Origin: Pirellulaceae bacterium
GTDB lineage: Bacteria > Planctomycetota > Planctomycetia > Pirellulales > Pirellulaceae
DNA length: 64,000 nt
Direction of reading: 5' to 3'
Assembly: GCA_028280445.1 (NCBI GenBank)
Contig: JANQLU010000013.1
Coordinates: 1-64,000, forward strand
Below are positions 47,090-55,698 of the stretch, piece after piece; the stretch's first letter is position 1; the number at the start of each line of letters is the position of its first letter. A model generated the notes under the pieces. That model ran no database searches, was not told the origin of the DNA, and saw only the letters and a list, made by a program, of their open reading frames with translations. Both the position numbers and the translations under genes were made by a program.

Positions 47090-47581
47090 CTATTTGTTTT
47101 TGACAACGCTGGGCACAGCGTACGGGTTAACAATAATCTTGGCAGATTTGTCCCAGGGAGCTTTTTTCTTTTTCGCATCATCCTTTTTGTCGCCCGGAGA
47201 CGGCTGATTGGGAACATTCTTCGGAGCGTTGTAAAATCCGTTTTTGATCGTTTTTGACGAACCTTCGTAGACGATTCCCTCGACGGGCATAATTCCGGCT
47301 GGAACGGCAAATGGGCTGGTTCCATAATTTCGTGCAACGATGTCGTTGTAGTACACTGGTGGAAATTTCGCAAAATAAGGAGGTTCTTCGATACGTTGGT
47401 GGACGAAAACTCGAGGACCAAGGAAAAATGGGCTGAATCTTCGAGCTTGAAAATTCAATCCGCGACCGGCGCCGACGCCGACAGCAAAATTAAAACCGTT
47501 TTGAAATTGCTGGGCTTGAATTTCGCCTGCAACCATAGTGATCGCGAAAAACGCGATTGCGATACCGAAAAGACGTTTCAT
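47090..47581 (-). CDS. Small secreted protein of unknown function
   Basis: I choose the ATG giving MKRLFGIAIAFFAI because it has a GAGG ribosome-binding site and begins a clear signal peptide (cleavage near IQAQ). The mature part of about 140 residues is rich in F, G and P (FNFAVGVGAGRGLNF, RRFSPFFLGPRVFVH) and ends in a lysine-rich region. No family was recognised. The gene is monocistronic, with a strong terminator downstream, suggesting it is well expressed. Confidence 0.78.
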   Translation of the reverse strand: MKRLFGIAIAFFAITMVAGEIQAQQFQNGFNFAVGVGAGRGLNFQARRFSPFFLGPRVFVHQRIEEPPYFAKFPPVYYNDIVARNYGTSPFAVPAGIMPVEGIVYEGSSKTIKNGFYNAPKNVPNQPSPGDKKDDAKKKKAPWDKSAKIIVNPYAVPSVVKNK

Positions 47582-47761
47582 GAGATTGCCTCGTTTGAAA
47601 AGTGTTTGCAAATTGTTGGGGGTGCGGCGAGCGTTTTGCAAACCGTTCACCAACGACGATAGGATCACTTTGTGAACCTTTTTCCAGCCTAAATAGACGC
47701 CATGGCATTTCAAGACTTTTCCTGATTGTCAAACGGCGGAGAACGAAAACTATTGAATTTC

Positions 47762-48703
47762 ATGACAGCAGAATTGACACAATCGTTAAAAATTGAAGCA
47801 AAACGGCTCGGATTCGACCTTTGCGGATGCTGCCCCGCTGTCACGCCGACCGGGTTCACCGAACTCAAACAGTGGCTGGATGCCGGTTTCGAAGGCGAAA
47901 TGCAATACCTTCGCGATCGCCAGGATGCTTACGAACATCCTAAACATGTGCTCGATGGTTGCCGCAGCGTCGTGATGCTGGGAATGAGTTATCACAGTGG
48001 CGTCGAGCAGGTTTCTCAGCCAGGCGGCGGGCGCGTTGCCAAATACGCTTGGGGGAAAGTTGATTATCACGACCTGATTCATGATCGACTCAAGAAATTG
48101 CTAACGTTCGTGCGCAATCAGGATTCAGAAATCCGTGCCCGCGGCGTCGTCGATACGGCTCCGCTGCTGGAAAGAGATTTTGCACGACTAGCAGGATTGG
48201 GCTGGCAAGCCAAAAACACGATGCTGATTAACCGGGAATATGGCAGCTGGTTTTTTCTGGCGGCGATCCTGGTCAACGTTGATTTGGAATACGATCAACC
48301 ATTTACACAAGATCACTGTGGAACGTGTACCGCATGTCTCGACGCTTGCCCAACCGACGCTTTTGTAGAACCAGGCAGGATGGACGCGCGGCGTTGCATC
48401 AGCTATTTGACGATCGAACATCGCAGCGAGATTGATCCGCAATTTCATTCAGGCATCGGGGATTGGCTGTTCGGTTGTGACATTTGCCAAGACGTTTGTC
48501 CGTGGAATAAAAAAGCAGCATTGACGTCTGTCGAAGAGTTTTTACCGGACCCCAGAAACAATCCGCTCAAATTGGACGAACTATTTTCATTGGACGAACA
48601 AGGATTCCGCGAACGTTTCCGCAAAACACCCCTTTGGCGCACCAAGCAAGCCGGATTGTTACGCAACGCAAAAATTGTCCGCGACAATCAAGCGAACGAT
48701 TAA
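47762..48703 (+). CDS. queG: Epoxyqueuosine reductase QueG
   Basis: QueG performs the last step of queuosine synthesis in tRNA, reducing epoxyqueuosine with a cobalamin and two 4Fe-4S clusters. The 313-residue product shows the family blocks FDLCGCCPA, GFEGEMQYL, DTAPLLERDFARLAGLGWQA and the cluster motifs CGTCTACLDACPTDA and CDICQDVCPWN. An upstream in-frame ATG exists, but MTAELTQ fits family members better. The gene is divergent from the small secreted-protein gene. Confidence 0.95.
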   Translation: MTAELTQSLKIEAKRLGFDLCGCCPAVTPTGFTELKQWLDAGFEGEMQYLRDRQDAYEHPKHVLDGCRSVVMLGMSYHSGVEQVSQPGGGRVAKYAWGKVDYHDLIHDRLKKLLTFVRNQDSEIRARGVVDTAPLLERDFARLAGLGWQAKNTMLINREYGSWFFLAAILVNVDLEYDQPFTQDHCGTCTACLDACPTDAFVEPGRMDARRCISYLTIEHRSEIDPQFHSGIGDWLFGCDICQDVCPWNKKAALTSVEEFLPDPRNNPLKLDELFSLDEQGFRERFRKTPLWRTKQAGLLRNAKIVRDNQAND

Positions 48704-48850
48704 ACAAGCTCGGGCGACTATGTGCGATCCACGTACACAACATCAAGTTTAAACCGACAAGCGTTTACAATTGCGCCGAGGTTGCGCCATCTGAGAACTA
48801 ACTCTTCGCGCTCAAGGCAGGCCATTTTCCTCCGGCTATTCCGACAAAAC

Positions 48851-48872
48851 GGCCGGTGGAAACCGGCCCTAC
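48851..48872. repeat. Right half of family B repeat
   Basis: GGCCGGTGGAAACCGGCCCT matches the family B right arm with one change, and the preceding TTCCGACAAAAC matches its loop. The left side is badly degenerate. Confidence 0.7.
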
Positions 48873-48936
48873 TCTCAAATCAGGCCTCGCAAGCAAAAGA
48901 AAACTGAACGTCTTCTTTTTAAGTCGCCCAGCCAAA

Positions 48937-49086
48937 CCTCTGCGTCTCCGCGACTCTGCGTGAGCCTATTTTCTCATATCTAAAACCTGTCATGAATTTC
49001 AAACACGTCACATTCGCCGAACGCCAGCAGATGAAAAATAGTTGGTAGGAATTTTTGCTCACGCAGAGCCGCGGAGACGCAGAGGG
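48937..49086. repeat. Large inverted repeat, family F
   Basis: Arms of about 29 bp (CCTCTGCGTCTCCGCG, then CTCTGCGTGAGC, and the inverse GCTCACGCAGAGCCGCGG...) are separated by about 90 bp. The length, near-perfect arms and lack of a gene inside suggest a MITE-like element. No second copy occurs in this window. Confidence 0.75.
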
Positions 49087-49148
49087 CGAGATTCGAGTTA
49101 AGTCGATTCGAATTAGCTGCTAAGCCTGCTTTCTCCTATCGCTAACGA

Positions 49149-49175
49149 ACCGGCGGCTAGCGCCTTGCCGCTCAC
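49149..49175. repeat. Right half of family A repeat
   Basis: CGGCGGCTAGCGCCTTGCCG followed by CTCAC is identical to the right arm of the full copies; the left arm is absent. Confidence 0.75.
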
Positions 49176-49207
49176 AGAACTAGGCTCCTGCAGGGCCAAA
49201 CAGAATC

Positions 49208-49263
49208 GTAGGGCCTGTTCCGAACGGCCAATCCACAAACCGGCCGGTGAAAACTGGTCCTAC
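49208..49263. repeat. Palindromic repeat, family B (diverged)
   Basis: GTAGGGCCTGTTCCGAACGG and CCGGTGAAAACTGGTCCTAC are recognisable arms with several substitutions around a CAATCCACAAAC loop. Confidence 0.75.
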
Positions 49264-49293
49264 ACGGCAACGATTCTAGAGAGAACCTTCAAA

Positions 49294-49503
49294 ATGCAAA
49301 TTAGAGCTGTTGTAAAATAGATTGCAAATGAAGATTTTGTTGATGTCGGCATCAAAAGCGAGTTATCGATTAATGAACTCGCGGCTGGCAAAAATTTAGA
49401 GAAATCGCAAATCGACTCGCTCGCGGCTTACGACGATAATGGTCAGATTTATCCAATCAAGAATTCCCCCCAAATAGCCTTGGCAACGTTTTTAAGGAAC
49501 TAA
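49294..49503 (+). pseudogene. Short gene remnant with in-frame TAG
   Basis: From an ATG the frame runs 69 codons to TAA and is broken only by TAG at codon 9. The part after the TAG reads IANEDFVDVGIKSELSINEL and SQIDSLAAYDDNGQIYPIKN, which looks like genuine protein sequence. It may be a truncated exported or calcium-binding-type protein. I recognise no family. It could be a decayed gene or, less likely, a readthrough case. Confidence 0.4.
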
Positions 49504-49646
49504 ATTGTGATCGCCCAATATCCCCTTTTTTACTCTCTATCCAACGACAAACTACGATCATGAAATCGAGGTTTACGTCGTTTGCAATATTTGCTAATGG
49601 ACCACGTTGTTATCAACGTAAAAACGCCTGTCCAAGTAAATTTGAT

Positions 49647-51068
49647 ATGAATTTGAAGCTCAGTTGTGTTGTGTTCCTGGTTTGTTTCTTGATGTCAGGA
49701 CACTCAATACTTGCCCAAAATCAACCCCAGCGATCACCACAGTCAAGCAATCAGGTTCAAAACCAAAATAACACTTCGTCGTCGGTTGTTCGTTCAGATT
49801 CAAACACAACGGCGTCACCGAATATCTTGCCAACCACCTTTCCATCGGTCGATACAACGCGGAACGAGTTTCCATTCATGGATCAGGTGGTGGGCGATTC
49901 AAAAATAGTCTCTGGCGAACCCAAAAAATACCCGACGGCAACGATCACCGGTTTTTTCCATCTCGACGCCGCCTATTTCTCTCAGGACGCTTTAAACCAA
50001 TTGACGTTGGGAGATATCAATGACGGACTTGGATTTCGTCGGGCTCGATTAGCCGCCAAAGGAAACGTTGCTGAAGACATTTCCTATATTCTTGAGTTCG
50101 ATATTGCGCAAAGTCAGGCGAGATTTGTCGATGTTTGGGTGCAAGCAAAAAACAAAACTCGATTCGGCAATATTCGAATCGGTCGGTATCGACAACCGTT
50201 TGGTATGTCCGAACTCACCAGTGTTCGCGAGCTACCTTTTTTGGAACGACCGGTGACATTTGCGTTGGGACCGTTTCGCCAAACGGGCGTGATGTTGTTT
50301 GACACTCGTCCAAACGAATCCGGGACTTGGGCTGTTTCGGGTTATCGATTCTTGAGCGACAACTTTGGAAATGTCTTTGCGGATTCTGGTTACGGATTGG
50401 CGGCTCGTTTGACACAGATCGCAATAGAATGGGGACAGAATCGCCTGTTTCATATAGGAGTTGATTACAGTTACAACGATCCAGGTCGGGGATTAATTCA
50501 ATTGGTCAGTACCAATGAAGTGTTCATCGCGCAAAATCCTAATTTAGGGCCCGCCGGTTTAAGCGTTTTACCAATCGTCGGTGTGACGCCGTTTGTTAAT
50601 ACCGGTGTCATTTCAGCAGAAAACGTACAATTCTTTAATGTTGAATCTGCACTCGCTTTGGGAAGAATGGCGATTCAATCCGAAGCTCGTTGGGTTCGCG
50701 TTGAGCGGCCCGGTGCCAACACGGCGAGATTTCCCGGAGCGTACGCACAAGTCCGATTCATGCTGACAGGCGAGACGATCCCCTACTCGAAACAAAACGG
50801 CGTATTTGGCCGAGTTGTTCCGCAATGTGATTGGACAAGTCGCGGCGGACTAGGAGCTTGGGAAATCCTTGGGCGTATTTCCCATATCGATTTGAACGAC
50901 GCCGGAATTAACGGACGGCGACTAACCGATATCACCGTTGGCTGTAATTGGTATTGGAATCGTTATACAAAAATTCAGTTCAACTGGATTCATTCGCGAT
51001 TAAACGATGTGGTATTGGGCGACAGCATGACCGACACATTTGCACTGAGAGCACAGTTGGATTTTTGA
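49647..51068 (+). CDS. Outer-membrane porin, phosphate-selective OprO/OprP type
   Basis: I start at the ATG giving MNLKLSCVV, which begins a signal peptide ending near ILAQN; the open frame upstream is probably non-coding. A Q/N/S-rich linker of about 60 residues precedes a beta-barrel typical of Porin_O_P. Blocks include GFFHLDAAYFSQD, GFRRARLAAKGNVAEDISY, IGRYRQPFGMSELTS and RYTKIQFNWIHSRLND. The protein ends in an aromatic residue (LRAQLDF), as outer-membrane barrels do. It probably passes phosphate, polyphosphate or other anions. Confidence 0.92.
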   Translation: MNLKLSCVVFLVCFLMSGHSILAQNQPQRSPQSSNQVQNQNNTSSSVVRSDSNTTASPNILPTTFPSVDTTRNEFPFMDQVVGDSKIVSGEPKKYPTATITGFFHLDAAYFSQDALNQLTLGDINDGLGFRRARLAAKGNVAEDISYILEFDIAQSQARFVDVWVQAKNKTRFGNIRIGRYRQPFGMSELTSVRELPFLERPVTFALGPFRQTGVMLFDTRPNESGTWAVSGYRFLSDNFGNVFADSGYGLAARLTQIAIEWGQNRLFHIGVDYSYNDPGRGLIQLVSTNEVFIAQNPNLGPAGLSVLPIVGVTPFVNTGVISAENVQFFNVESALALGRMAIQSEARWVRVERPGANTARFPGAYAQVRFMLTGETIPYSKQNGVFGRVVPQCDWTSRGGLGAWEILGRISHIDLNDAGINGRRLTDITVGCNWYWNRYTKIQFNWIHSRLNDVVLGDSMTDTFALRAQLDF

Positions 51069-51090
51069 TCGCACGTTCACCGGTTGCCAG

Positions 51091-52983
51091 TCATTCGCAT
51101 TTCAGTTTTTCTTGCAGCCGCAGAATGTCGTTGGCGGTGATGATGCCGACAACCTGTTTGTTTTGCACGACGGGCAAGCTGCGGATATTGTTTTGCTGCA
51201 TCAATTGTTGTGCCTCGTCGAGTGACGAATTTGGAGTCACCGTAATCAAATCAGTTGTCATGCACTGAGTGACTAACGAATCGGGTGTCGCGCTACCGGA
51301 ATTTTTCAAACGCTCAATGTCTGTCGCTGAAATGATACCGCTCAGTTCATCGTTTGCGCATTCCACAGGTAAATGGTGAAATGCATTCCACTTCATCAAT
51401 CGGTCGGCAAATTCGACAAGGTCGTCTTCGCGAACGGTAATCAGATTGGTAACCATCACGCTTTCAACCCGATCATAACAATTGGGAATTTGCGCGAGAA
51501 CAGACGCCTTGGGAGATTCCCAATCGTGGACCGGACAATCTCCCAGGCAATGTTCTCGAATATGTTCGGTAATGATGACTATTGATTCGTGGACGGAAAA
51601 TTTTGAACGCAACGACCGCAGTGCATCGATCATCCACTGCGCCCCGGTTTGTCGTTTTCGGACACGTTGCTCGATCGTGTTCAGGTATGTTTGGTATTCA
51701 GTTTGGGGAATACCGAGTGACTCCAAGCCTTGCTCGGCCATTGGTAACAAAGAATCCAATATCAACGCAACGGCATCAAGTGATTTGCCAAACCAGCGAA
51801 ATTCGTTGGCCAAACCGCTTCGCGCGGCCTTGAGAAAATTCGCTCGCACTTCTTGGAAGTAAAAATGCTCGTTCCATTTGCCTCGGCAATGTTCCGGCAT
51901 GGATTGCATCAACCCGATCCAAAACGCCGCGTTGGCCATTTCATCGTGTGGCGTTGGACCGGCGGGAATGTATCGATTTTCGATGCGGAGATGAGGTTTG
52001 CCGTTGCCAACTCCGTAGCAAGCCCGGTTCCATTTGTACAATGTTCCGTTATGTAAATTCATGGCGCGGAGTTTGGGAATTTCGCCACGCGCCAGGACAT
52101 CCATCGAGTTGTCGGCGTCGAGTTCTGCGCCCACAATCAGGCGGTAAAGCGATACGTCGTTTTTGAAAATCTCGGCAGCCGACGACCTCAACCAGTCTTG
52201 CCCAAAACTGACCCGAGGTTGTTGCTCGCGAATGTAATTTCCGGCGTGACGAGTTTCGATACTTTGCCGAAACAGCCCGATGCGCGTTTCGCGCCAAAGT
52301 TCTTTGCCGAGCAGCGTTGGCGAATTGACCGCCGCAGCGAGAATCGGACCGGCCAGCACTTGAGCCCAATTGTATCGATCAGCAAATTCATCCGGGTCAA
52401 CTTGCAGATGGATTTGAAAACTTGTGTTACACGCTTCGAACAAAATGGAATCGTGTTTCAAATCAACTTCGTCAACACCTTCGATGTGTAACGTAAAATC
52501 TTCTCCCCGAATTTCTTTGAGAATGTCGGCCAAGATTCGGTACCGTGGCTGGGGAGTGATGTTTTCAAACTCCAGATCGCTTTTTCGAATCGTCGGCAGG
52601 ATTCCCGTCAACACAACATCGCAATCGAACGCCTGGGCTTTTTGACTGGCGATTGAAAGCAATTGTCGCAGTTGAGCGTCCATGCGTTGAAGACAACCGG
52701 GACCGGTGTCTTGCGGATCAAGATTTATTTCAAGATTCCAACGGGCCAGTTCCGTCGTGAAATGGGGGTCATCGATAGTTTCCAATATCGCCGGACCGCT
52801 CATCGCAGGATGGGTGTCATTTCCGACCAGGCAAAATTCTTGTTCGGCACCGATGCGGGTCACTCCGGATTCGATGATTCCATCGGCGATCATCTGTTCC
52901 AGTGCATCAATGTCTCCCAACAAGTGCTGTAAAAACCGCGTTTTAGATTCACCCGAAAGTGGACTAATTTTTTGATCGCCCAT
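51091..52983 (-). CDS. Glutamate-cysteine ligase-like (GCS2) protein fused to two CBS domains
   Basis: The 630-residue product has a GCS2-type carboxylate-amine ligase domain at about residues 30-400. It shows RIGAEQEFCLVGN, RWNLEINLDPQDTGPGCL, CNTSFQIHLQVDPDEFADRY and PHLRIENRYIPAGPTPHDE. Two CBS domains follow (about 505-560 and 570-625: VMVTNLITVREDDLVEFA and CMTTDLITVTPNSSLDEAQ). CBS pairs usually bind adenosyl nucleotides, so the ligase may be energy-sensing. The true substrate is unknown; glutathione synthesis is not assured. A 22-codon frame (MWLRTETKINFPADYEPPVR) ends just upstream of the start. The gene follows an SRPBCC gene on the same strand. Confidence 0.88.
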   Translation of the reverse strand: MGDQKISPLSGESKTRFLQHLLGDIDALEQMIADGIIESGVTRIGAEQEFCLVGNDTHPAMSGPAILETIDDPHFTTELARWNLEINLDPQDTGPGCLQRMDAQLRQLLSIASQKAQAFDCDVVLTGILPTIRKSDLEFENITPQPRYRILADILKEIRGEDFTLHIEGVDEVDLKHDSILFEACNTSFQIHLQVDPDEFADRYNWAQVLAGPILAAAVNSPTLLGKELWRETRIGLFRQSIETRHAGNYIREQQPRVSFGQDWLRSSAAEIFKNDVSLYRLIVGAELDADNSMDVLARGEIPKLRAMNLHNGTLYKWNRACYGVGNGKPHLRIENRYIPAGPTPHDEMANAAFWIGLMQSMPEHCRGKWNEHFYFQEVRANFLKAARSGLANEFRWFGKSLDAVALILDSLLPMAEQGLESLGIPQTEYQTYLNTIEQRVRKRQTGAQWMIDALRSLRSKFSVHESIVIITEHIREHCLGDCPVHDWESPKASVLAQIPNCYDRVESVMVTNLITVREDDLVEFADRLMKWNAFHHLPVECANDELSGIISATDIERLKNSGSATPDSLVTQCMTTDLITVTPNSSLDEAQQLMQQNNIRSLPVVQNKQVVGIITANDILRLQEKLKCE

Positions 52984-53082
52984 TGGCCTTACTTGGTTCG
53001 GACTGGAGGTTCATAGTCGGCGGGAAAGTTGATTTTGGTTTCCGTTCTCAACCACATTTTTTTGCATTTCTCAAGCGACCTA

Positions 53083-53565
53083 TTACAGATTGTTACGCAA
53101 ATAATCAGCAACTTCACTGACAAAATGGTGAACGGTCGCTTCAGCAATTCGATGCCCGACAACGGCGTCGATGGCTCGGCCAATAATGCTCAGCGGCGGC
53201 TCATATTGCCCGCGAAAATCCAGCTGTGTTTCAGTCGCCGTGATTGGATAAACGAACAATTCGGCATCCATCGTTGGAAACAATTGAGGCGCCGAGGCCG
53301 CCTTCCAGCTCAACCGAATTGCCAATTCTTTTTTTCGTGCGCTTAACACATCGGTATAACTTTGGATATCGATGACGATCTCTTTTCCAAATTCTATTCC
53401 GGCAACTTTGACGTGCAGTCCCGCCGCTACATTTTCGGCTCGCGTCTCGGCGGATTTGGTTGCATTGTGAAAAACTTGATTGCTATGGTGAACCAACGCA
53501 TCACAAACTTTTTCGTACGGATGATTCACGTAATCGTAACATCGAATATCGGTTTTTTTGCTCAT
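53083..53565 (-). CDS. SRPBCC (START-like) family protein
   Basis: I use the ATG giving MSKKTD. The 160-residue product has the helix-grip pattern of SRPBCC proteins: CYDYVNHPYEKVCDALVHHS, then a beta-rich middle (TETQLDFRGQYEPPLSIIG) and a long C-terminal helix (HRIAEATVHHFVSEVADYLR). Such proteins bind hydrophobic ligands or act in stress response. It lies upstream of the GCS2-CBS gene on the same strand, 99 bp apart, and is divergent from the stand-alone CBS gene. Confidence 0.8.
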   Translation of the reverse strand: MSKKTDIRCYDYVNHPYEKVCDALVHHSNQVFHNATKSAETRAENVAAGLHVKVAGIEFGKEIVIDIQSYTDVLSARKKELAIRLSWKAASAPQLFPTMDAELFVYPITATETQLDFRGQYEPPLSIIGRAIDAVVGHRIAEATVHHFVSEVADYLRNNL

Positions 53566-53806
53566 AGCGATTCCCACATAAATGCGATCACCGTTTCAAA
53601 AATTTTAAATGGCAACAGGATTCTAGTTGATTGAGTTTGCTGCTATAACATAACACGATTGTAGATCTCAACATCTACAATTGCGACACACCTGGATGAG
53701 AATCTGTTGAGTTTCGGCAATGCAGATACGACGAAAGTCCATCCACAACTATTCGAGCTTCTATAATCCCGAAAATTCACACGAAATACCGTTTCGGAGA
53801 AAATCG

Positions 53807-54277
53807 ATGAATGATACTGATAAACGAAGAATCAAAGAAATCATTACCAAAGACACTGTCGTGCTGGATGTTATCGATACCGTTCATGAGGCGCTTGCGC
53901 TGATGGCTGAAAATCGCGTTTCTGCTTTACCAGTCGTGGACAGTCACAACCGTTGCGTTGGAATTTTGTCGGCGGCGGATTTGGTTGACTTGACTCGCGA
54001 TACGGAAGAGAACTTGAGAGATTTGGATTTGGTGAATTTGTCAACCAAACGATTCTTGATCGACAAATTGGCTCAAAGTTTGGGAACCGAACCGGTTCAG
54101 GCCTACATGAGTGATTCAGTCGTCACCGTGACTCCCGAAACACCAATTGTCAAAGCCGCACAAGAAATGTTGCGCAATCATATTCACCATCTGCCCGTCG
54201 TCGATCAAGACCAAAAACTCTTGGGAATCGTTTCCACGATGGATATTCTCGGAGCATTTGCAGAAGACGAATCGTAG
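53807..54277 (+). CDS. Stand-alone two-CBS-domain protein
   Basis: I start at the ATG giving MNDTDKRR with a GGAGA sequence 6 bp upstream. The 156-residue product is just two CBS domains: VVLDVIDTVHEALALMAENR with VGILSAADLVDL, and VVTVTPETPIVKAAQEMLRN with LGIVSTMDILGAF. It has the same domain type as the C terminus of the GCS2 fusion nearby and may form a nucleotide-sensing partner for it. Confidence 0.92.
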   Translation: MNDTDKRRIKEIITKDTVVLDVIDTVHEALALMAENRVSALPVVDSHNRCVGILSAADLVDLTRDTEENLRDLDLVNLSTKRFLIDKLAQSLGTEPVQAYMSDSVVTVTPETPIVKAAQEMLRNHIHHLPVVDQDQKLLGIVSTMDILGAFAEDES

Positions 54278-54324
54278 TTGGTTCGAAACCAAATTTATGG
54301 TGGACATGATATGGGGTCGAGGTA

Positions 54325-54524
54325 GGCTAAAAGGGGTCGGGAGTGCTCCGTAGAAAACTTCGTTTATTGAAGATAGGAGCCTGATCTCGTGAGCGGCAAG
54401 GCGCTAGCCGCCGGTTCGCGGCGCTACCAACCGGCGGCTAGCGCCTTGCCGCTCACGGGTGGCTTTGCCATGAATGAGGGCGAAGTATCCTACACCAAGA
54501 AAAGACTCCCGACTCCTTTTAGCC
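54325..54524. repeat. Outer inverted repeat, family G, with nested family A element
   Basis: GGCTAAAAGGGGTCGGGAGT (54325-54344) and its inverse with one mismatch (54505-54524) enclose a complete family A palindrome. The right arm reads into the last codon and TAA stop of the dihydrouridine synthase gene on the minus strand. The family A copy appears to have inserted into the older outer element. Confidence 0.8.
54389..54456. repeat. Palindromic repeat, family A (nested)
   Basis: Perfect GTGAGCGGCAAGGCGCTAGC arms around a TTCGCGGCGCTACCAA loop, lying inside the outer repeat at 54325-54524. Confidence 0.88.
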
Positions 54525-55604
54525 ATTCCCGCAATTCTCACTTCCTTGGGCTTTGTGCCAATTGCCGTCGGGATGCACGCCGGGCAAGTCGTCGGCATAG
54601 CGTTCCTGCAAAACTTGCCACCACTGTTCGCGCGTTTTGGATTTGGCAAACTCATCGCGGACGATTTTGCTGTCGGGATGGAGCATCGAATACTTGATCC
54701 CAAATTTTCGCATGATCGGACTGACCCGATTTTCGCCGTAAATTTCTGCCGCCAAATTGTAATGAGTTTTGATGATGTCTCGCTGTTCGTGCAGCGAAGG
54801 CGGGTCGGGCATCGGTTCTCCATCGGCCAAAGCGCGAGCTTGTGCAAAAATCCAAGGATTTCCGATTGCTCCGCGGGCGACCGTCACTCCGTCAACTCCC
54901 GTTTGTTGGATCATGTCGAGACAATCTTGCGGTGTGAACAAATCGCCGCTACCCAAAATTGTTTTGTCGCCAACATGCCGTTTGACTTCGCGCAAAAATT
55001 CCCAACGGCTTGGCCCAATGTATCGTTGTTTTACGGTTCGACCGTGAATGGTGACACTGGCAACTCCCAAATCGAACGCGCCATCGAGGATCTTGAAAAA
55101 ATTGTCACGGCTTTCATCCGTATCATCGATGCCACGCCGCATTTTGACAGTGACGGGAATTTCATCCGGAACGATATCTCGGGTCAAGCGAACGATCTGA
55201 AGCGCCACATCCGGTTGCCCCAAATGAAAACCGCCACGACATCGACCGAGCACTTTTTTGACTGGGCAGCCAAAATTGATATCGATCACATCAAAACCGG
55301 CCTGGACCAATTTGGCAGCACCGGCGGCAAATTGTTCCGGTTCGGCTCCCATCAATTGCCCGCCCACCGGATGCTCTTCGTCGCTGATATGCAAAAAATG
55401 GCTCGTTCGCTTGCGCTCTTTCAACTCGACCAGGAATTTGTCCAACATGACTTCACAAATCGTGTACGGCGCGCCCAATCGCCGAGCGATGACGCGCATC
55501 GGCCAATCGCTGTAGCCCGACAAAGCCGCTTGCACGATCGGAAAATCAATTTCGACATTGTCCAGGCGTAACGGTTTCAGCCTGGTTGCTGGAGAAGAAG
55601 TCAT
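54519..55604 (-). CDS. tRNA-dihydrouridine synthase (Dus family)
   Basis: The FMN enzyme reduces uridines in the tRNA D-loop. The 361-residue product has the TIM-barrel blocks IVQAALSGYSDWPMR, PVGGQLMGAEP, DINFGCPVKKVLGR (catalytic cysteine), TVKMRRGIDD, SVTIHGRT.KQRY and VTVARGAIGNPWIF. It is closest in style to DusB but with a planctomycete-type GRCRGG after the active site, so I do not assign a letter. The TAA stop lies in the right arm of a repeat, so the last residues may be recruited from it. Confidence 0.93.
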   Translation of the reverse strand: MTSSPATRLKPLRLDNVEIDFPIVQAALSGYSDWPMRVIARRLGAPYTICEVMLDKFLVELKERKRTSHFLHISDEEHPVGGQLMGAEPEQFAAGAAKLVQAGFDVIDINFGCPVKKVLGRCRGGFHLGQPDVALQIVRLTRDIVPDEIPVTVKMRRGIDDTDESRDNFFKILDGAFDLGVASVTIHGRTVKQRYIGPSRWEFLREVKRHVGDKTILGSGDLFTPQDCLDMIQQTGVDGVTVARGAIGNPWIFAQARALADGEPMPDPPSLHEQRDIIKTHYNLAAEIYGENRVSPIMRKFGIKYSMLHPDSKIVRDEFAKSKTREQWWQVLQERYADDLPGVHPDGNWHKAQGSENCGNG

Positions 55605-55698
55605 CTCGATCCAAATGAGGTTGGGACACTATTGCCAATCCATTAAGTTAGCTAAATCGTTTCGTTTTGTCACTTTGAAAAAGTGAGGCAGAATTGCC

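Larger units (their letters stand above)
48704..49646. other. Repeat-rich intergenic region of about 0.9 kb
   Basis: No intact gene is supported. It holds half and full copies of families A, B and F and one gene remnant (49294-49503), making it the densest repeat island of the window. Confidence 0.6.

Noticed and set aside
48704..49646. Possible CRISPR array in the repeat-rich gap
   Set aside because: The repeats are unequal inverted elements of several families, not regularly spaced direct repeats, and no cas gene is near.
54284..54300. TTGGTTCGAAACCAA, recalling a tRNA T-loop
   Set aside because: It is a simple palindrome without acceptor, D or anticodon arms.
54474..55571. Plus-strand frame of 365 codons
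   Set aside because: It mirrors the dihydrouridine synthase gene on the other strand.
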